Made by a program: the position numbers and the translations under genes
Notes under the pieces: generated by a model
Told to the model about the DNA's origin: nothing
What the model saw: the letters and a program-made list of their open reading frames with translations, nothing else
The model's database searches: none
In this document: in pieces, positions 52,019-62,200 of the stretch
How positions within the stretch are numbered: the first letter of the stretch is position 1
Layout of the letters: each line of letters begins with the position of its first letter
Assembly: GCF_020537505.1 (NCBI RefSeq)
Contig: NZ_JAJBMO010000009.1
Coordinates: 1 to 64,000, forward strand
DNA length: 64,000 nucleotides
Reading direction: 5' to 3'
Source of the DNA: Blautia glucerasea
GTDB lineage: Bacteria > Bacillota > Clostridia > Lachnospirales > Lachnospiraceae

Positions 52019-52085
52019 TCTGCAATTGGTACCGTATTTCTGCAACTGGTACCAAAATCATGAAAATAGAATTTTTTGTGATAAG
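52019..52085 (+). promoter_or_regulatory. candidate LytTR operator and promoter of the membrane GH3 gene
   Basis: TCTGCAATTGGTACC (52019-52033) and TCTGCAACTGGTACC (52039-52053) differ at one position and have a 20-base period. They end 26 bases before an extended -10 (TGTGATAAG; GATAAG 52080-52085) with a poor -35 position. Direct repeats next to -35 are the usual placement for LytTR activators. Confidence 0.65.
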
Positions 52086-52118
52086 ATTCAGCTATCTCAA
52101 AGGAGGAGGAAAAACAAA

Positions 52119-54974
52119 ATGATCAAGTTAAACATGAGTGACGTGATCAGCGTCCTCAACATGTGCAAACCTTACCTCATTGCGATTGCCGTAATTCTGG
52201 TAGTTGGTATTGTGGCTGCGGTTATGTGCAAAAAAATGGAAAATCCAAAAAGAAAACTTGTCAGAGGAAACGCGATTCTGGCAATGATCCTTGGCGTTGT
52301 GATTGTAGCCAACCTGATTTGTACAGGTCCAATGTCTACTTTGCTTACGTTAAGTACACAGGCAGCAGAAACTGTTTCTGATGAGACAACAGAGCAGTCC
52401 AATGAAGACTGTCGTACTATTGCAGCGGAGGGAACGGTTCTCCTGGAAAACGACGGTGTACTGCCATTAAAGGATACAAAAAACATCAATGTCTTTGGCT
52501 GGGCAAGCGTGAATCCTATTTATGGCGGTTCCGGAGCTGGTGCTTTAAACGATCTTTATGACCGCGTAACTATGCTGGAAGGTCTTGAAGATGCCGGATT
52601 CAAGTTAAACAGTGAATTAACAGATATGTACACCAATTATGGAAAAGAACGCGCAGACTACGGTTCAGACTGGTCTTTACCGGAGGTTCCGGCAGAAGAA
52701 TATTCAGATGAACTGATTGAAAATGCAAAGGAATTTTCAGATACTGCGATTGTAACAATTGCTAGATGGGGCGGAGAGGGAAGCGATCTTCCTACTGATA
52801 TGTCCAGTGTTTCCTATACAAATAATTCTGACTCTTACAATGATTTTGAAGCAGGTCAGCATTATCTGGAACTGAGCCAGACTGAGAAAAATATGATCAA
52901 TCTGGTATGCGAAAACTTTGAGCATGTAATCCTGGTTTATGATGGTCTATCTACTTTTGAACTTGGATTTGTGGAAGATTATCCGCAGATTGAAGGCGTT
53001 CTCTGGTGTGCAGGTCCTGGACAGACTGGATTTGACAGCCTTGGAAAAATCATAAGCGGAGAAGTAAATCCATCTGGAAAAACTTCCGATACTTTCTTAT
53101 ATGATCTGACTGAAACACCTACATGGAATAATTTTGGCGATTTCAAATACGACAATATGGAAGAGTTCAAAATTGATGAAAGTGATCCATATGTAGGCGG
53201 AAGCGTTCCTACATTTGTAAACTATGTAGAAGGAATTTATGTAGGATATCGTTTCTATGAAACTGCTGCACAGGAAGGATTCCTGGATTATGATAAGGTT
53301 GTAAAATATCCATTTGGGTATGGTCTCAGCTACACTGATTTTACCCAGGAACTGGAATCTTCCAGCATGGAAAATGGTGAAATTACCATTAATGTGAAGG
53401 TAACAAACACTGGAGACATAGCTGGGAAAGATGTTGTAGAAGTTTATTATAACCCGCCATATACCAATGGAGGAATTGAGAAATCAACAGCAAATCTCAT
53501 TGGATATGAGAAAACAAAAGAACTGAAACCTGGTGAATCACAGACGGTTACAGTTTCTTTTACAGCCGAAGACATGGCGTCCTATGACTATCTGGAAAAT
53601 GGCTGTTATGTGCTGGAAGCAGGTGATTATGAGATCAGTATCAACAGCGATTCTCATAATGTGATCGATTCTGTTACCTATACAGTAGATGAAGATATTG
53701 TTTATGACGAGGCAAATCCACGTTCTACAGATCTGACTGCTGCTGTGAATCAGTTCGGTTATGCAGACGGACATCTTACTTATTTATCACGTAAAGATGG
53801 CTTCAAGAATTATGATGAAACAACAGCTGCACCTGCGAGCACGTCTATGCCGAAGGATTTAAAAGAGGGATTTATTGTAACTTCCAACTATGAAATGCCG
53901 GAAATTCCAGATGCTGAAATGCCTGTGACTGGTGCGGATAATGGAATGAAACTGGCGGAACTCCGCGGCGCAGATTATGATGATGAGCGTTGGGAAACAC
54001 TTCTGGATGAGCTTACAATCGATGAGATGCAGGATATGATCGCCCATGCTGGATTCCAGACCGCAGAGGCAAAAAGTGTAGAAAAGGTTGCTACTGTTGA
54101 TTGTGATGGACCGTCTGCTGTAAGCAATAACTTTACAGGTGCAGGTTCTGTAGGATTCCCGTCAAATGTTATGATCGCCTGCACATGGAATAAGGATTTA
54201 GCTCATACATACGGATATGATATGGGAAAAATGGCTACAGAACTTGGCTGCTCTGGATGGTATGCACCATCTATGAACCTTCATAGAAGTGCATTTGGTG
54301 GGCGTACATATGAGTATCCGTCAGAGGATCCAATCCTTGCAGGAACTATGTCTGCACAGGCTGTAAATGGTGCTGCTGAGAATGGTGTTTATGCATATAT
54401 GAAACATTTTGCAATGAACGAGCAGGAGACAAACCGTTGGATTATGATCTGCACTTGGTCAAATGAACAGGCAATGCGTGAACTGTATTTGAAACCATTC
54501 GAAATCTGTGTAAAAAACAGCAATGTTACAGCTGCAATGTCATCCTTTAACTACATTGGAAATGTGTGGGCTGGCGGAAATTACGAACTGCAGACAACGC
54601 TTCTCCGTGATGAATGGGGATTCAAAGGCTTTGTAGAAACCGACTATTTTGCTGGTGCATTTAACATGAATGCAGATCAGGTAATCGCAACTGGCGGTTC
54701 CTGCTGTTTGTCTACATTTGATGTAGGAACAAACTTTGTTACAGATACATCTGACCCATCCACAGTTCAGTATATGAGAACTGCCTGCAAGAACATTATG
54801 TATACTGTTGTGAACAGTAATGCATATGCTGATGAAACATCTTTAACACTGGCATTGTGGATGAAAATCATGGTTGGTGTGGACGTGGCAGTAGCTGTTA
54901 TCCTGATTCTTCTGGAAGTAGTTCTGGTGAAGAAATATAAGAAGAGAAAAAGTGTGTTAATTGTTGTTGAGTAA
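52119..54974 (+). CDS. membrane-anchored permuted GH3, paralogue of 35699
   Basis: 951 residues with the same plan as the protein at 35699. Two N-terminal membrane segments with a basic loop between (about 19-40 and 54-74), extracellular sandwich domain (EGTVLLENDGVLPL), fibronectin III-like domain (VKVTNTGDIAGKDVVEVYY), TIM barrel with probable nucleophile Asp842 in VETDYF and KHFAMNEQETNR, and a C-terminal membrane segment with basic tail. It has a strong GGAGGAGG site. It is under the divergent LytTR system by position and by the repeated site ahead of it. Confidence 0.9.
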   Translation: MIKLNMSDVISVLNMCKPYLIAIAVILVVGIVAAVMCKKMENPKRKLVRGNAILAMILGVVIVANLICTGPMSTLLTLSTQAAETVSDETTEQSNEDCRTIAAEGTVLLENDGVLPLKDTKNINVFGWASVNPIYGGSGAGALNDLYDRVTMLEGLEDAGFKLNSELTDMYTNYGKERADYGSDWSLPEVPAEEYSDELIENAKEFSDTAIVTIARWGGEGSDLPTDMSSVSYTNNSDSYNDFEAGQHYLELSQTEKNMINLVCENFEHVILVYDGLSTFELGFVEDYPQIEGVLWCAGPGQTGFDSLGKIISGEVNPSGKTSDTFLYDLTETPTWNNFGDFKYDNMEEFKIDESDPYVGGSVPTFVNYVEGIYVGYRFYETAAQEGFLDYDKVVKYPFGYGLSYTDFTQELESSSMENGEITINVKVTNTGDIAGKDVVEVYYNPPYTNGGIEKSTANLIGYEKTKELKPGESQTVTVSFTAEDMASYDYLENGCYVLEAGDYEISINSDSHNVIDSVTYTVDEDIVYDEANPRSTDLTAAVNQFGYADGHLTYLSRKDGFKNYDETTAAPASTSMPKDLKEGFIVTSNYEMPEIPDAEMPVTGADNGMKLAELRGADYDDERWETLLDELTIDEMQDMIAHAGFQTAEAKSVEKVATVDCDGPSAVSNNFTGAGSVGFPSNVMIACTWNKDLAHTYGYDMGKMATELGCSGWYAPSMNLHRSAFGGRTYEYPSEDPILAGTMSAQAVNGAAENGVYAYMKHFAMNEQETNRWIMICTWSNEQAMRELYLKPFEICVKNSNVTAAMSSFNYIGNVWAGGNYELQTTLLRDEWGFKGFVETDYFAGAFNMNADQVIATGGSCCLSTFDVGTNFVTDTSDPSTVQYMRTACKNIMYTVVNSNAYADETSLTLALWMKIMVGVDVAVAVILILLEVVLVKKYKKRKSVLIVVE

Positions 54975-55003
54975 TAGATCGTGATGAATTCATGAAGATT
55001 AAT

Positions 55004-55040
55004 CTGCCGCATCAAACCGTTGGGAATGATGCGGCAGTTG
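55004..55040 (+). terminator. terminator after the membrane GH3 gene
   Basis: CTGCCGCATCA pairs exactly with TGATGCGGCAG; only a short T-rich tail follows. Confidence 0.7.
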
Positions 55041-55246
55041 CTTTGTAGAAAAGGCAAATTTTATATATTATAAGTCAGGCTGTGGTCATTAGCGTTTAAA
55101 AAAAGACTGTTCGCGTTAATCTTTCCACAAAGGGGAAAAAATACGGTAAACTATTGCTAGATTGAGAATGTAGAGTTATAGGCTAGAGAATGCCGAAAAA
55201 GTAGTTGGTTTAAGGACAGAGATTTCAGAAAGGAGCAGTTTACTGT

Positions 55247-57871
55247 ATGCAGAAAATTGATTTTAACAAGGATTGGATATGCAGGTGTCTTACCCGGGAT
55301 GAGGCTGCTTATCCGGTGACTTTGCCACATGATGCAATGCTGAGTGAGCCGCGTACTCAGGAGAGTACCGGCGAGGGAAATATTGGATGGTATATTGGCG
55401 GGGATTACGAATATACCAAGAATTTCTTTGTGCCAGAGGAGTATAAAGATAAGAAAGTCCTCATTGAATTTGAGGGTATTTACCACAATGGTGAAGTTTA
55501 CATAAATGGAAAAAAGGCGGCTTACCGTCCTTATGGTTATACCAATTTTTATGTGGATACAGAGGGCTTTTTCCAGTATGGAAAAGAGAATGAGATCAAA
55601 GTTATTGCGCGCAATGCTGACCAGCCAAATAGCCGCTGGTATTCAGGAACCGGTATTTACCGCCCGGCATATCTGTATGTTGGTGAAAAGAAACATATTC
55701 CGGTAAACGGTGTGAAAATCCGTACTTTAAGCTATGATCCTGCGAGAATTGAGGTTGTTGTGAAAACTTCTGAGCCGGGAGAGGTTTCCCTGAAGATTGA
55801 GTTTGAAGGAAATAAAGTGCTGACTGTAATAGGTGAAAGTACAAAAATAGGGAATGTAAACAATGACAAAATAATATCATCAGATAATAAAAACATGCAG
55901 CCAAATGAATCAGTACAGACTGGAAAAAATGGTCAGAAGAGTGAATTGGCGCAGGTGGAAGCGGAAAAAAATAATCAGGCAGCAGCATACCAGGCCATCT
56001 TCCAGCTGGATGTTCCAAACGCAAAACTCTGGGATACAGAGCACCCGAATCTCTATACCTGTAAAGCAGTTTTCGGCGAAGACGAAGTAACCGAAACCTT
56101 CGGAATCCGCGAACTGATCTGGAATCCGCAGGTAGGAATGACCATTAACGGAGAGCGTGTGATTCTTCGCGGAGCCTGCTTCCATCATGACAATGGTGTG
56201 CTTGGAGCATGTACTTATCTGGAAGCAGAAGAACGTAAAATGCGCATTTTTAAGGAGAATGGATATAATGCAGTCCGTTCCGCACACTATCCATGTTCCA
56301 AGGCACTTCTGGATGCCTGTGACCGTGTGGGAATGCTGATGATGGATGAATATGTAGATGTGTGGTACATTCATAAGACTAAATATGATTATGCCGGACA
56401 GCTTGCGGACTGGTGGAAACAGGATTTAAAAGACATGGTTGATAAGGATTACAACCATCCAAGTGTGATCATGTACTCCACCGGAAATGAGGTTGCAGAG
56501 ACAGCCCAGAAGAAGGGAATTGCCCTCACCGGCGATATGACAAACTATCTTCACAGCCTGGATTCCACCCGTCCTGTTACCTGCGGAATCAACATTTTCT
56601 TCAACTTCTTAAGCTCCATAGGACTTGGCGTTTACAGTGATGACAAGGCAGAAAAGAGCGCTGGAAATGCAGAGAAAAATGCCGCTCAGGCAGCTGGAAA
56701 GAATGAGAAAAAGGTAGTTAAAAGTGGTGAAAAGACAGTAAATAAAGCCACAGAAAATGGAAAAAAAGGATTAGGCAGCACCAAGCCTGAAAAGAAGAAA
56801 AAGCCGGTAGGAAGTGAGTTCTATAATACTCTTGCCTGTCTGGTTGGAGACTACTTTATGAAGTGCGGTGCCACCCTTTATCCATGCGATTTAAGGACGA
56901 AGGATGCCTACGCAAATATGGATATCGCAGGATATAATTACGGCATTTTCCGCTACAAACATGACCTGAAAAAGTACCCAAACCGTCTGATTTTGGGAAG
57001 TGAAACCTTCTGTAAGGATGCGTATAGTTTCTGGGAAATTGCCAAGAAAAACAAACGGATTATCGGTGATTTTGTGTGGGCAGGATGGGATTATATCGGA
57101 GAAGTTGGGGATGGTGCAGCAGAGTATTCTGACTATAAATTTGAAGATCCAGCCACGAGAATGACAGGTGGAAACGGGCGAATTGACCTGAATGGAAAGC
57201 CGCGTGCAGAGGCTGCATATACCCGAGTTGCTTTTGAAAGAGAGACAGGTCCGTTTATTGCAGTTGATCCTGTTTACCAGAAGGAAAAGCTTCGTCTTAC
57301 CGGCTGGCAGCTGACAAAGGCTCTGGAAAGCTGGGCATGGGATGGCTGTAACGGAGAACCGGCGAAGGTAGAGGTTTATGCAAGGGCTGCACAGGTTGAG
57401 CTGTTTATCAATGGCAAAAGTGCTGGTAAAAAGAAAGTGAAAAAATGCCGTGCAAATTTTAATATCACCTATCAGAATGGGGAGATAACGGCGGTTTCTT
57501 ACGATGAAAACGGAAGAGAAATCAACCGTTATTCATTACATACAGCAGGAAAAGAAACGGTTCTTCAGGTGCGCCCAGAGGAGAAAACCGTGAAGCCGGA
57601 GGGCCTTGCATTTATTCAACTGCAATACACAGATAGCAAGGGAATCTGGAAACCAATGGAGAAACATAACATAAAAGTAACAGTAGAAAATGGTGTCCTG
57701 AAGGGACTCGGAAGCCCGGCTCCTTATGTAAAAGGGAATTATACTGACCATACTGTGGCGACTTATTATGGTGAGGCAATGGCAGTTGTACAGGCAGATG
57801 GAAACGGACCGGTGAAGGTTACCGTGGCAGATGAAGAACGGTTTTATGTAGTGGAAATTCCATGTGAATGA
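55247..57871 (+). CDS. GH2 beta-galactosidase-family enzyme with charged insertions
   Basis: 874 residues, no signal peptide. Jelly-roll domain first (TLPHDAML, RWYSGTGIYRPAYL), Ig-like domains, then TIM barrel with acid/base Glu415 in STGNEVAE and nucleophile Glu586 in ILGSETF, and a C-terminal beta domain. Two stretches are unlike the family: residues about 199-247 (Asn/Lys/Gln-rich) and about 465-520 (Lys/Ala/Glu-rich, inside the barrel between the two catalytic Glu). The activity may be beta-galactosidase, glucuronidase or other; the exact sugar cannot be told. Start has an AAAGGAG site. Confidence 0.9.
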   Translation: MQKIDFNKDWICRCLTRDEAAYPVTLPHDAMLSEPRTQESTGEGNIGWYIGGDYEYTKNFFVPEEYKDKKVLIEFEGIYHNGEVYINGKKAAYRPYGYTNFYVDTEGFFQYGKENEIKVIARNADQPNSRWYSGTGIYRPAYLYVGEKKHIPVNGVKIRTLSYDPARIEVVVKTSEPGEVSLKIEFEGNKVLTVIGESTKIGNVNNDKIISSDNKNMQPNESVQTGKNGQKSELAQVEAEKNNQAAAYQAIFQLDVPNAKLWDTEHPNLYTCKAVFGEDEVTETFGIRELIWNPQVGMTINGERVILRGACFHHDNGVLGACTYLEAEERKMRIFKENGYNAVRSAHYPCSKALLDACDRVGMLMMDEYVDVWYIHKTKYDYAGQLADWWKQDLKDMVDKDYNHPSVIMYSTGNEVAETAQKKGIALTGDMTNYLHSLDSTRPVTCGINIFFNFLSSIGLGVYSDDKAEKSAGNAEKNAAQAAGKNEKKVVKSGEKTVNKATENGKKGLGSTKPEKKKKPVGSEFYNTLACLVGDYFMKCGATLYPCDLRTKDAYANMDIAGYNYGIFRYKHDLKKYPNRLILGSETFCKDAYSFWEIAKKNKRIIGDFVWAGWDYIGEVGDGAAEYSDYKFEDPATRMTGGNGRIDLNGKPRAEAAYTRVAFERETGPFIAVDPVYQKEKLRLTGWQLTKALESWAWDGCNGEPAKVEVYARAAQVELFINGKSAGKKKVKKCRANFNITYQNGEITAVSYDENGREINRYSLHTAGKETVLQVRPEEKTVKPEGLAFIQLQYTDSKGIWKPMEKHNIKVTVENGVLKGLGSPAPYVKGNYTDHTVATYYGEAMAVVQADGNGPVKVTVADEERFYVVEIPCE

Positions 57872-57913
57872 AGTGAAAAACTTATGATTTAAGGTGGAAA
57901 AGAGGTTGAAAAA

Positions 57914-58954
57914 ATGAAGAAAAAAGGTTTTATCATAGGTGGAATCTGTCTCGTTGCTGTAGCAGGTATTCTCGGTTACAATCATGAAGCAGTTCGTGTA
58001 GTTTTTCATAATGTATACTCTCCATCAGTGAAATTGGATGATTCTTCCAAATGGAATGGTGGAAAAGCTTATGAGAAGCTGCCATATTCTGAGGCTTCCG
58101 AAAATGATTATCTGGATCTGTATGTGCCGGACAGTGAAGAACCTATGCCGTTGATCATATTGGTACATGGAGGTGGCTTTGTATACAACGACAGCCAGTC
58201 CCGTCAGGCGCAGCTGATGTACCGCTATTTCCGCGATCATGGATATGCATGTGCATCCGTTAACTATCGTCTTGCCCAGGAAGCAGCCTTTCCGGCAGGA
58301 GTGGAAGATGTGAAATCAGCGATCCGTTTTCTTCGTGCAAATGCAGAGAAATATGGATACGATCCGGAGCGTTTCGCAATCTGGGGAGAGTCAGCTGGGG
58401 GGTATTTATCAGTGATCTGTGGCGCTTCCAATGATGAGGAATTTAATCGTGTTCCATTTATCGGAGAAGATGAGAACCATCCTGTTTCCAGTGAAGTTCA
58501 GGTGATTCTGGACTATTACGGCTGTATGGAATTCGGAACTATGGAAGATGATTACAGGGTGCTGAGGATTCCTAAAATTGTCCGCTGGGCGGCCAGCCTG
58601 TGGCTTCAGGGGGCAATTAAAGATACCGGCTACGAAGATGTGGAATCTTATTGGATGCGCAAGGATGTAAAAACTCTTACTGAGGATGAGAAAAACAATT
58701 ACAGTCCATTATATTATATTGAGAAAAATCTTACGAAGGAAAACAGCCCGGATATATTGATCTGGCATGGTGATGCGGATTTAGATGTTCCGTATCTGCA
58801 GTCTGAGAGACTGCATGCGCTGCTTACAAGAATTGTTGGGACAGATAAGGTGGAATTTAAGCTTTTTCATAATTATAAGCATGCGGCAGATCAGCTGTAC
58901 AGTGATGAAAATCTGGGAATCCTGAAAGAATATCTGGATGAGAAATTTGCATAA
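57914..58954 (+). CDS. membrane-anchored alpha/beta hydrolase (esterase)
   Basis: 346 residues. An N-terminal hydrophobic segment (about 5-23) acts as anchor or signal. The core is of the hormone-sensitive-lipase/BD-FAE type: oxyanion HGGG in ILVHGGGFVYND, nucleophile GESAGG, acid Asp in WHGDADLDVPY and His in NYKHAADQ. Members remove acetyl or other acyl groups from glycans. It follows the GH2 gene after 42 bases with no terminator between, so the two are probably co-transcribed. The start has AGAGGTTG upstream, a weak site. Confidence 0.85.
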   Translation: MKKKGFIIGGICLVAVAGILGYNHEAVRVVFHNVYSPSVKLDDSSKWNGGKAYEKLPYSEASENDYLDLYVPDSEEPMPLIILVHGGGFVYNDSQSRQAQLMYRYFRDHGYACASVNYRLAQEAAFPAGVEDVKSAIRFLRANAEKYGYDPERFAIWGESAGGYLSVICGASNDEEFNRVPFIGEDENHPVSSEVQVILDYYGCMEFGTMEDDYRVLRIPKIVRWAASLWLQGAIKDTGYEDVESYWMRKDVKTLTEDEKNNYSPLYYIEKNLTKENSPDILIWHGDADLDVPYLQSERLHALLTRIVGTDKVEFKLFHNYKHAADQLYSDENLGILKEYLDEKFA

Positions 58955-59026
58955 GGGAAGTCGCATACATTAATATGAGCGTGATTACCGGAGAACCGGC
59001 AGACACATAAGCTGACAGAAACGAAG

Positions 59027-59071
59027 AAAATATCTGGCACAGGGCAGAATTGCCCCGTCAGATATTTTTTT
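59027..59071 (+). terminator. terminator after the GH2-esterase operon
   Basis: AAAATATCTG pairs with CAGATATTTT around an inner GGGC/GCCC stem, followed by T. Confidence 0.85.
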
Positions 59072-59111
59072 GCCCTCAAATAAAAAGGTTTTAACAAAAT
59101 CTGTCAAAACC

Positions 59112-59140
59112 TTGAAAAAGCTAAATGGGTTTGATATGCT
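59112..59140 (+). promoter_or_regulatory. predicted promoter of the GGDEF/EAL gene
   Basis: TTGAAA (59112-59117), 17 bases, TATGCT (59135-59140). An inverted repeat AAGGTTTT (59085-59092) / AAAACCTT (59106-59113) overlaps the -35 box and may be an operator. Confidence 0.5.
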
Positions 59141-59171
59141 GTCTATGTATATCTTTTGATGAGTTGTAAGT

Positions 59172-59257
59172 CATTGTTTACAGGTAATATTCTGTGCGGG
59201 TAAATTTTGCACAGAATTGCAGCACAAGGTGCTCATTGTGCACTTAGTGAACAGTGC
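59172..59257. repeat. hairpin-rich leader, possible degraded relative of the 21257 element
   Basis: The ends CATTGTTTACA and AGTGAACAGTG are imperfect inverted repeats related to GTTACTGTTCACT at 21257. Inside are exact stems ATTCTGTGC/GCACAGAAT (59189-59217) and GCACAA/TTGTGC (59222-59241). It lies in the predicted leader of the GGDEF/EAL gene. No c-di-GMP riboswitch core was recognised. Confidence 0.4.
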
Positions 59258-59281
59258 TATTTTATATAGTAGGGAGAAACT

Positions 59282-62200
59282 ATGAAAATAGAAAAGAAAC
59301 TATGGATCACCCTGTTCACATTTGGGCTGTTTGCCATCTGTTTTTCAGGTTGGATATTCAGTCAGAGTACGGTCAGGGAAAAACTGTTCTGGGATAATAC
59401 GATTAAGTGTGAAACGAAAGAACTGACGGATGGAGAAATCAAATCAGAGAATATTGCTCTGCCTAAGGATTTCAATGTTCCCAAGTCAATCCTGTTTAAA
59501 ACCACACACACCATTGCAGAAGTGTGGCTGGATGGAGAAAAAATATACGAATACGGAAATGAAAAGGCTGCTCCCAGCTTTATGAAGTCACCGGGAAGCT
59601 GCTGGCACATTGTGGATATTCCGGAAGATAGCGCAGGCAAAAGTCTGGAGGTCAGAATTGTCCCGGTATATGACGACTATTATGGAAATGAAGTCAGCAT
59701 TGTATACGGAACACGAGGCGACTGCATTCTGAAAATCTTAACGGACAGCTTTGAAACCATATTGCTCAGCTGTGGGATCCTGTTTGCAAGCTTCATCTGC
59801 CTGCTGCTCTATTTGGGAGCTGTGCGAAGAAAAAGAAGAGAGAAGACAGAAGCAAAGATAGAGATCTTTTTAAACCTTGGATTTTTTTCATTGCTGATTG
59901 CAGTATGGACACTTGCACAATGTGGATTCCTGCAGTTTTTGATCCCGGATGGAAGGACCTTGTATTTTGTGGATTATTTTTCATTCTTCCTTTTCCCGGT
60001 ACCCTTTAATTTCCTGCTATATGATATCTGCAAAAGCAGATATCACAAAGGCGCATTGATTTTTCCCATTCTTTATCTTGCGAATATGGCAGCTGATGTT
60101 CTGCTTCAGTGTACAGGAGTTATTGATATATTCCGGCTGCTTCCCGCAACCCATGTTATCATGGCTGCCAATGCAGTTTACACAGGTGTCATCATTCTTT
60201 ACGAAGCCAGAAAAGAAGGAAACGATGAAGCTAAGAAATTCCAGTATCCTATGTGTGCAATCATAGTATTCGGAATGGCAGAAATGTTTCTTTATTATTT
60301 AAGAAAATTCCAACAGACATCCATTTTGCTTCCCATAGGAACCCTGCTGTTTATCATTATGCTGATCTGGATTCAGGTTTCCCAATATTACGATCAATAC
60401 ATCCAGAAACAAAAGGTGATCTATCTGCAGAAAATAGCCAACATGGATATGCTCACAGAGGCCATGAACCGAAACGCTTACGAGGATATGGTGAAATATC
60501 TGGATGAAGGTGATATTAAACTTCGTACAACAGGTGTAGTTCTGTTTGATCTGGATAATCTGAAAGTGATCAATGACAATTTTGGACATGAAAAGGGAGA
60601 CGAGGCGCTGAAGCTATGCTATCAGTGTATCAGCCAGGCATTTCAGAATGTAAAGAACTGCTTTCGGATTGGCGGTGATGAGTTTGCATATGTATACCAT
60701 AGTGATGAGAAGGATATGATTCCGGAACGTTTGAAGGCGCTGGAGCTGATTCTGAAAAAAACAGCGGAAACGAACAAGCTGGATTATCCACTCAGCATGT
60801 CAGCCGGATACGCTTATTATCAGCCTGATATAGACTTTGACTTTAAGGATATTGTAAGACGAAGTGATACTATGCTGTACCGTCAGAAGCGCAGGAAGAA
60901 GGTGGCACGGTCAGCAGGTCTGGACAATCTGTTCTCTCGTATGGGTAAGCAGCCGACAGAGGAGATCACAGATGAGGTGATTCTGCAGGAGAAAAAGTTT
61001 CAGAGCATGTCTGTGGATGAGCTTTGCAGTGTGATCGATCTTCTTAGCCCAACTACAGATAATTACCCATATGTGGTTGACTTTCGGTCAGATTTTTATT
61101 ACATAGCAAATCAGGCGCTTGAACGTTTCTGTATTCCGAAAAATGGTTTTCATAATGTAATTTCGAAGCATAAGGAATTTGTATATGCACCGGATTATGA
61201 AAAACTGAAAGCGGAATTTGATGATCTTCTGGAAACAGACCGCTGCACCCATAGCATGGAATATCGCTGGCTGGATCTGAAAAAAAAGCCGATCTGGATT
61301 CATTGCAAGGGGTATCTGGTCCGTAACGATAACATGAAACCTCTTTATATGATTGGTTGTGTGAATGAAATTGGAGAGAGACAGAAGGCAGATAATGTAA
61401 GCGGACTATTGGGAGAGTCTGGTTTCCGGGAGTATATGAACCAGCTGGATACTCCTTTGGAGACAGGATATCTGTTTCGTATAGGAATCGATCATTTTAA
61501 GGAAATCAATGATAACTTCGGACAGGAGTACGGTGACTTTGTACTTAAGAAAACGGCGGAGTGTATTTCCGGCTGCCTGTCAGAAGGGCAGAGGGTGTAC
61601 AAGCTTGTGGCAGATGAATTTCTGATCCTGGATGCTTCTTCTGATGAGACGAAGGATGCAGATAAGCTTTATGATAAAGTGAGAGAAGCAATAGACAGAT
61701 TTATTGAAACCAATGAATTTAAAGTCATGTATACGGTTTCAGGAGGAATTGTGCCATTTGCGGCATTAAAAGGAAATCAGTACGCAGAAGCATTGAAGCT
61801 GACTGATTTTGCTTTGAATGAGGCGAAGAAGCTGGGAAGAAACCGTTGCTATATATTTAACGGGGAAACCTACAGAAAATTTCTTCGGAAAAGGGAAATC
61901 ACCCAGGAACTGCGGGAAGCTGTGATCAATGGATTCCAGAGCTTTACAGCTTTTTATCAGCCTGTATTTGCTGAAGATAAAAAAGTGCCTTATGGAGCAG
62001 AAGCTTTAATGCGTTTTACCTCTGAAAAATTCGGAATGATTTCACCGGCGGAGTTTATTCCCATTTTGGAAGAAACAGGTCTTATTATTCCTGCTGGCCG
62101 TTGGATGATGAAAGAGGCTATGGGAAAATGCAGTGAGATCAGGAAGATACTTTCAGGATTCAGGATGAGTATTAATATTTCCCAGGTACAGGCCTCCAAG

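Noticed and set aside
51968..52118. AgrD-like peptide gene beside the AgrC-like kinases
   Set aside because: Neither this gap nor 32410-32789 contains a plausible small Cys-bearing peptide gene with a ribosome site, and no AgrB-like protein is present.
59141..59281. c-di-GMP-I riboswitch ahead of the GGDEF/EAL gene
   Set aside because: No GGGACGCAAAGCC-type core was found; the hairpins look like a degraded inverted-repeat element.
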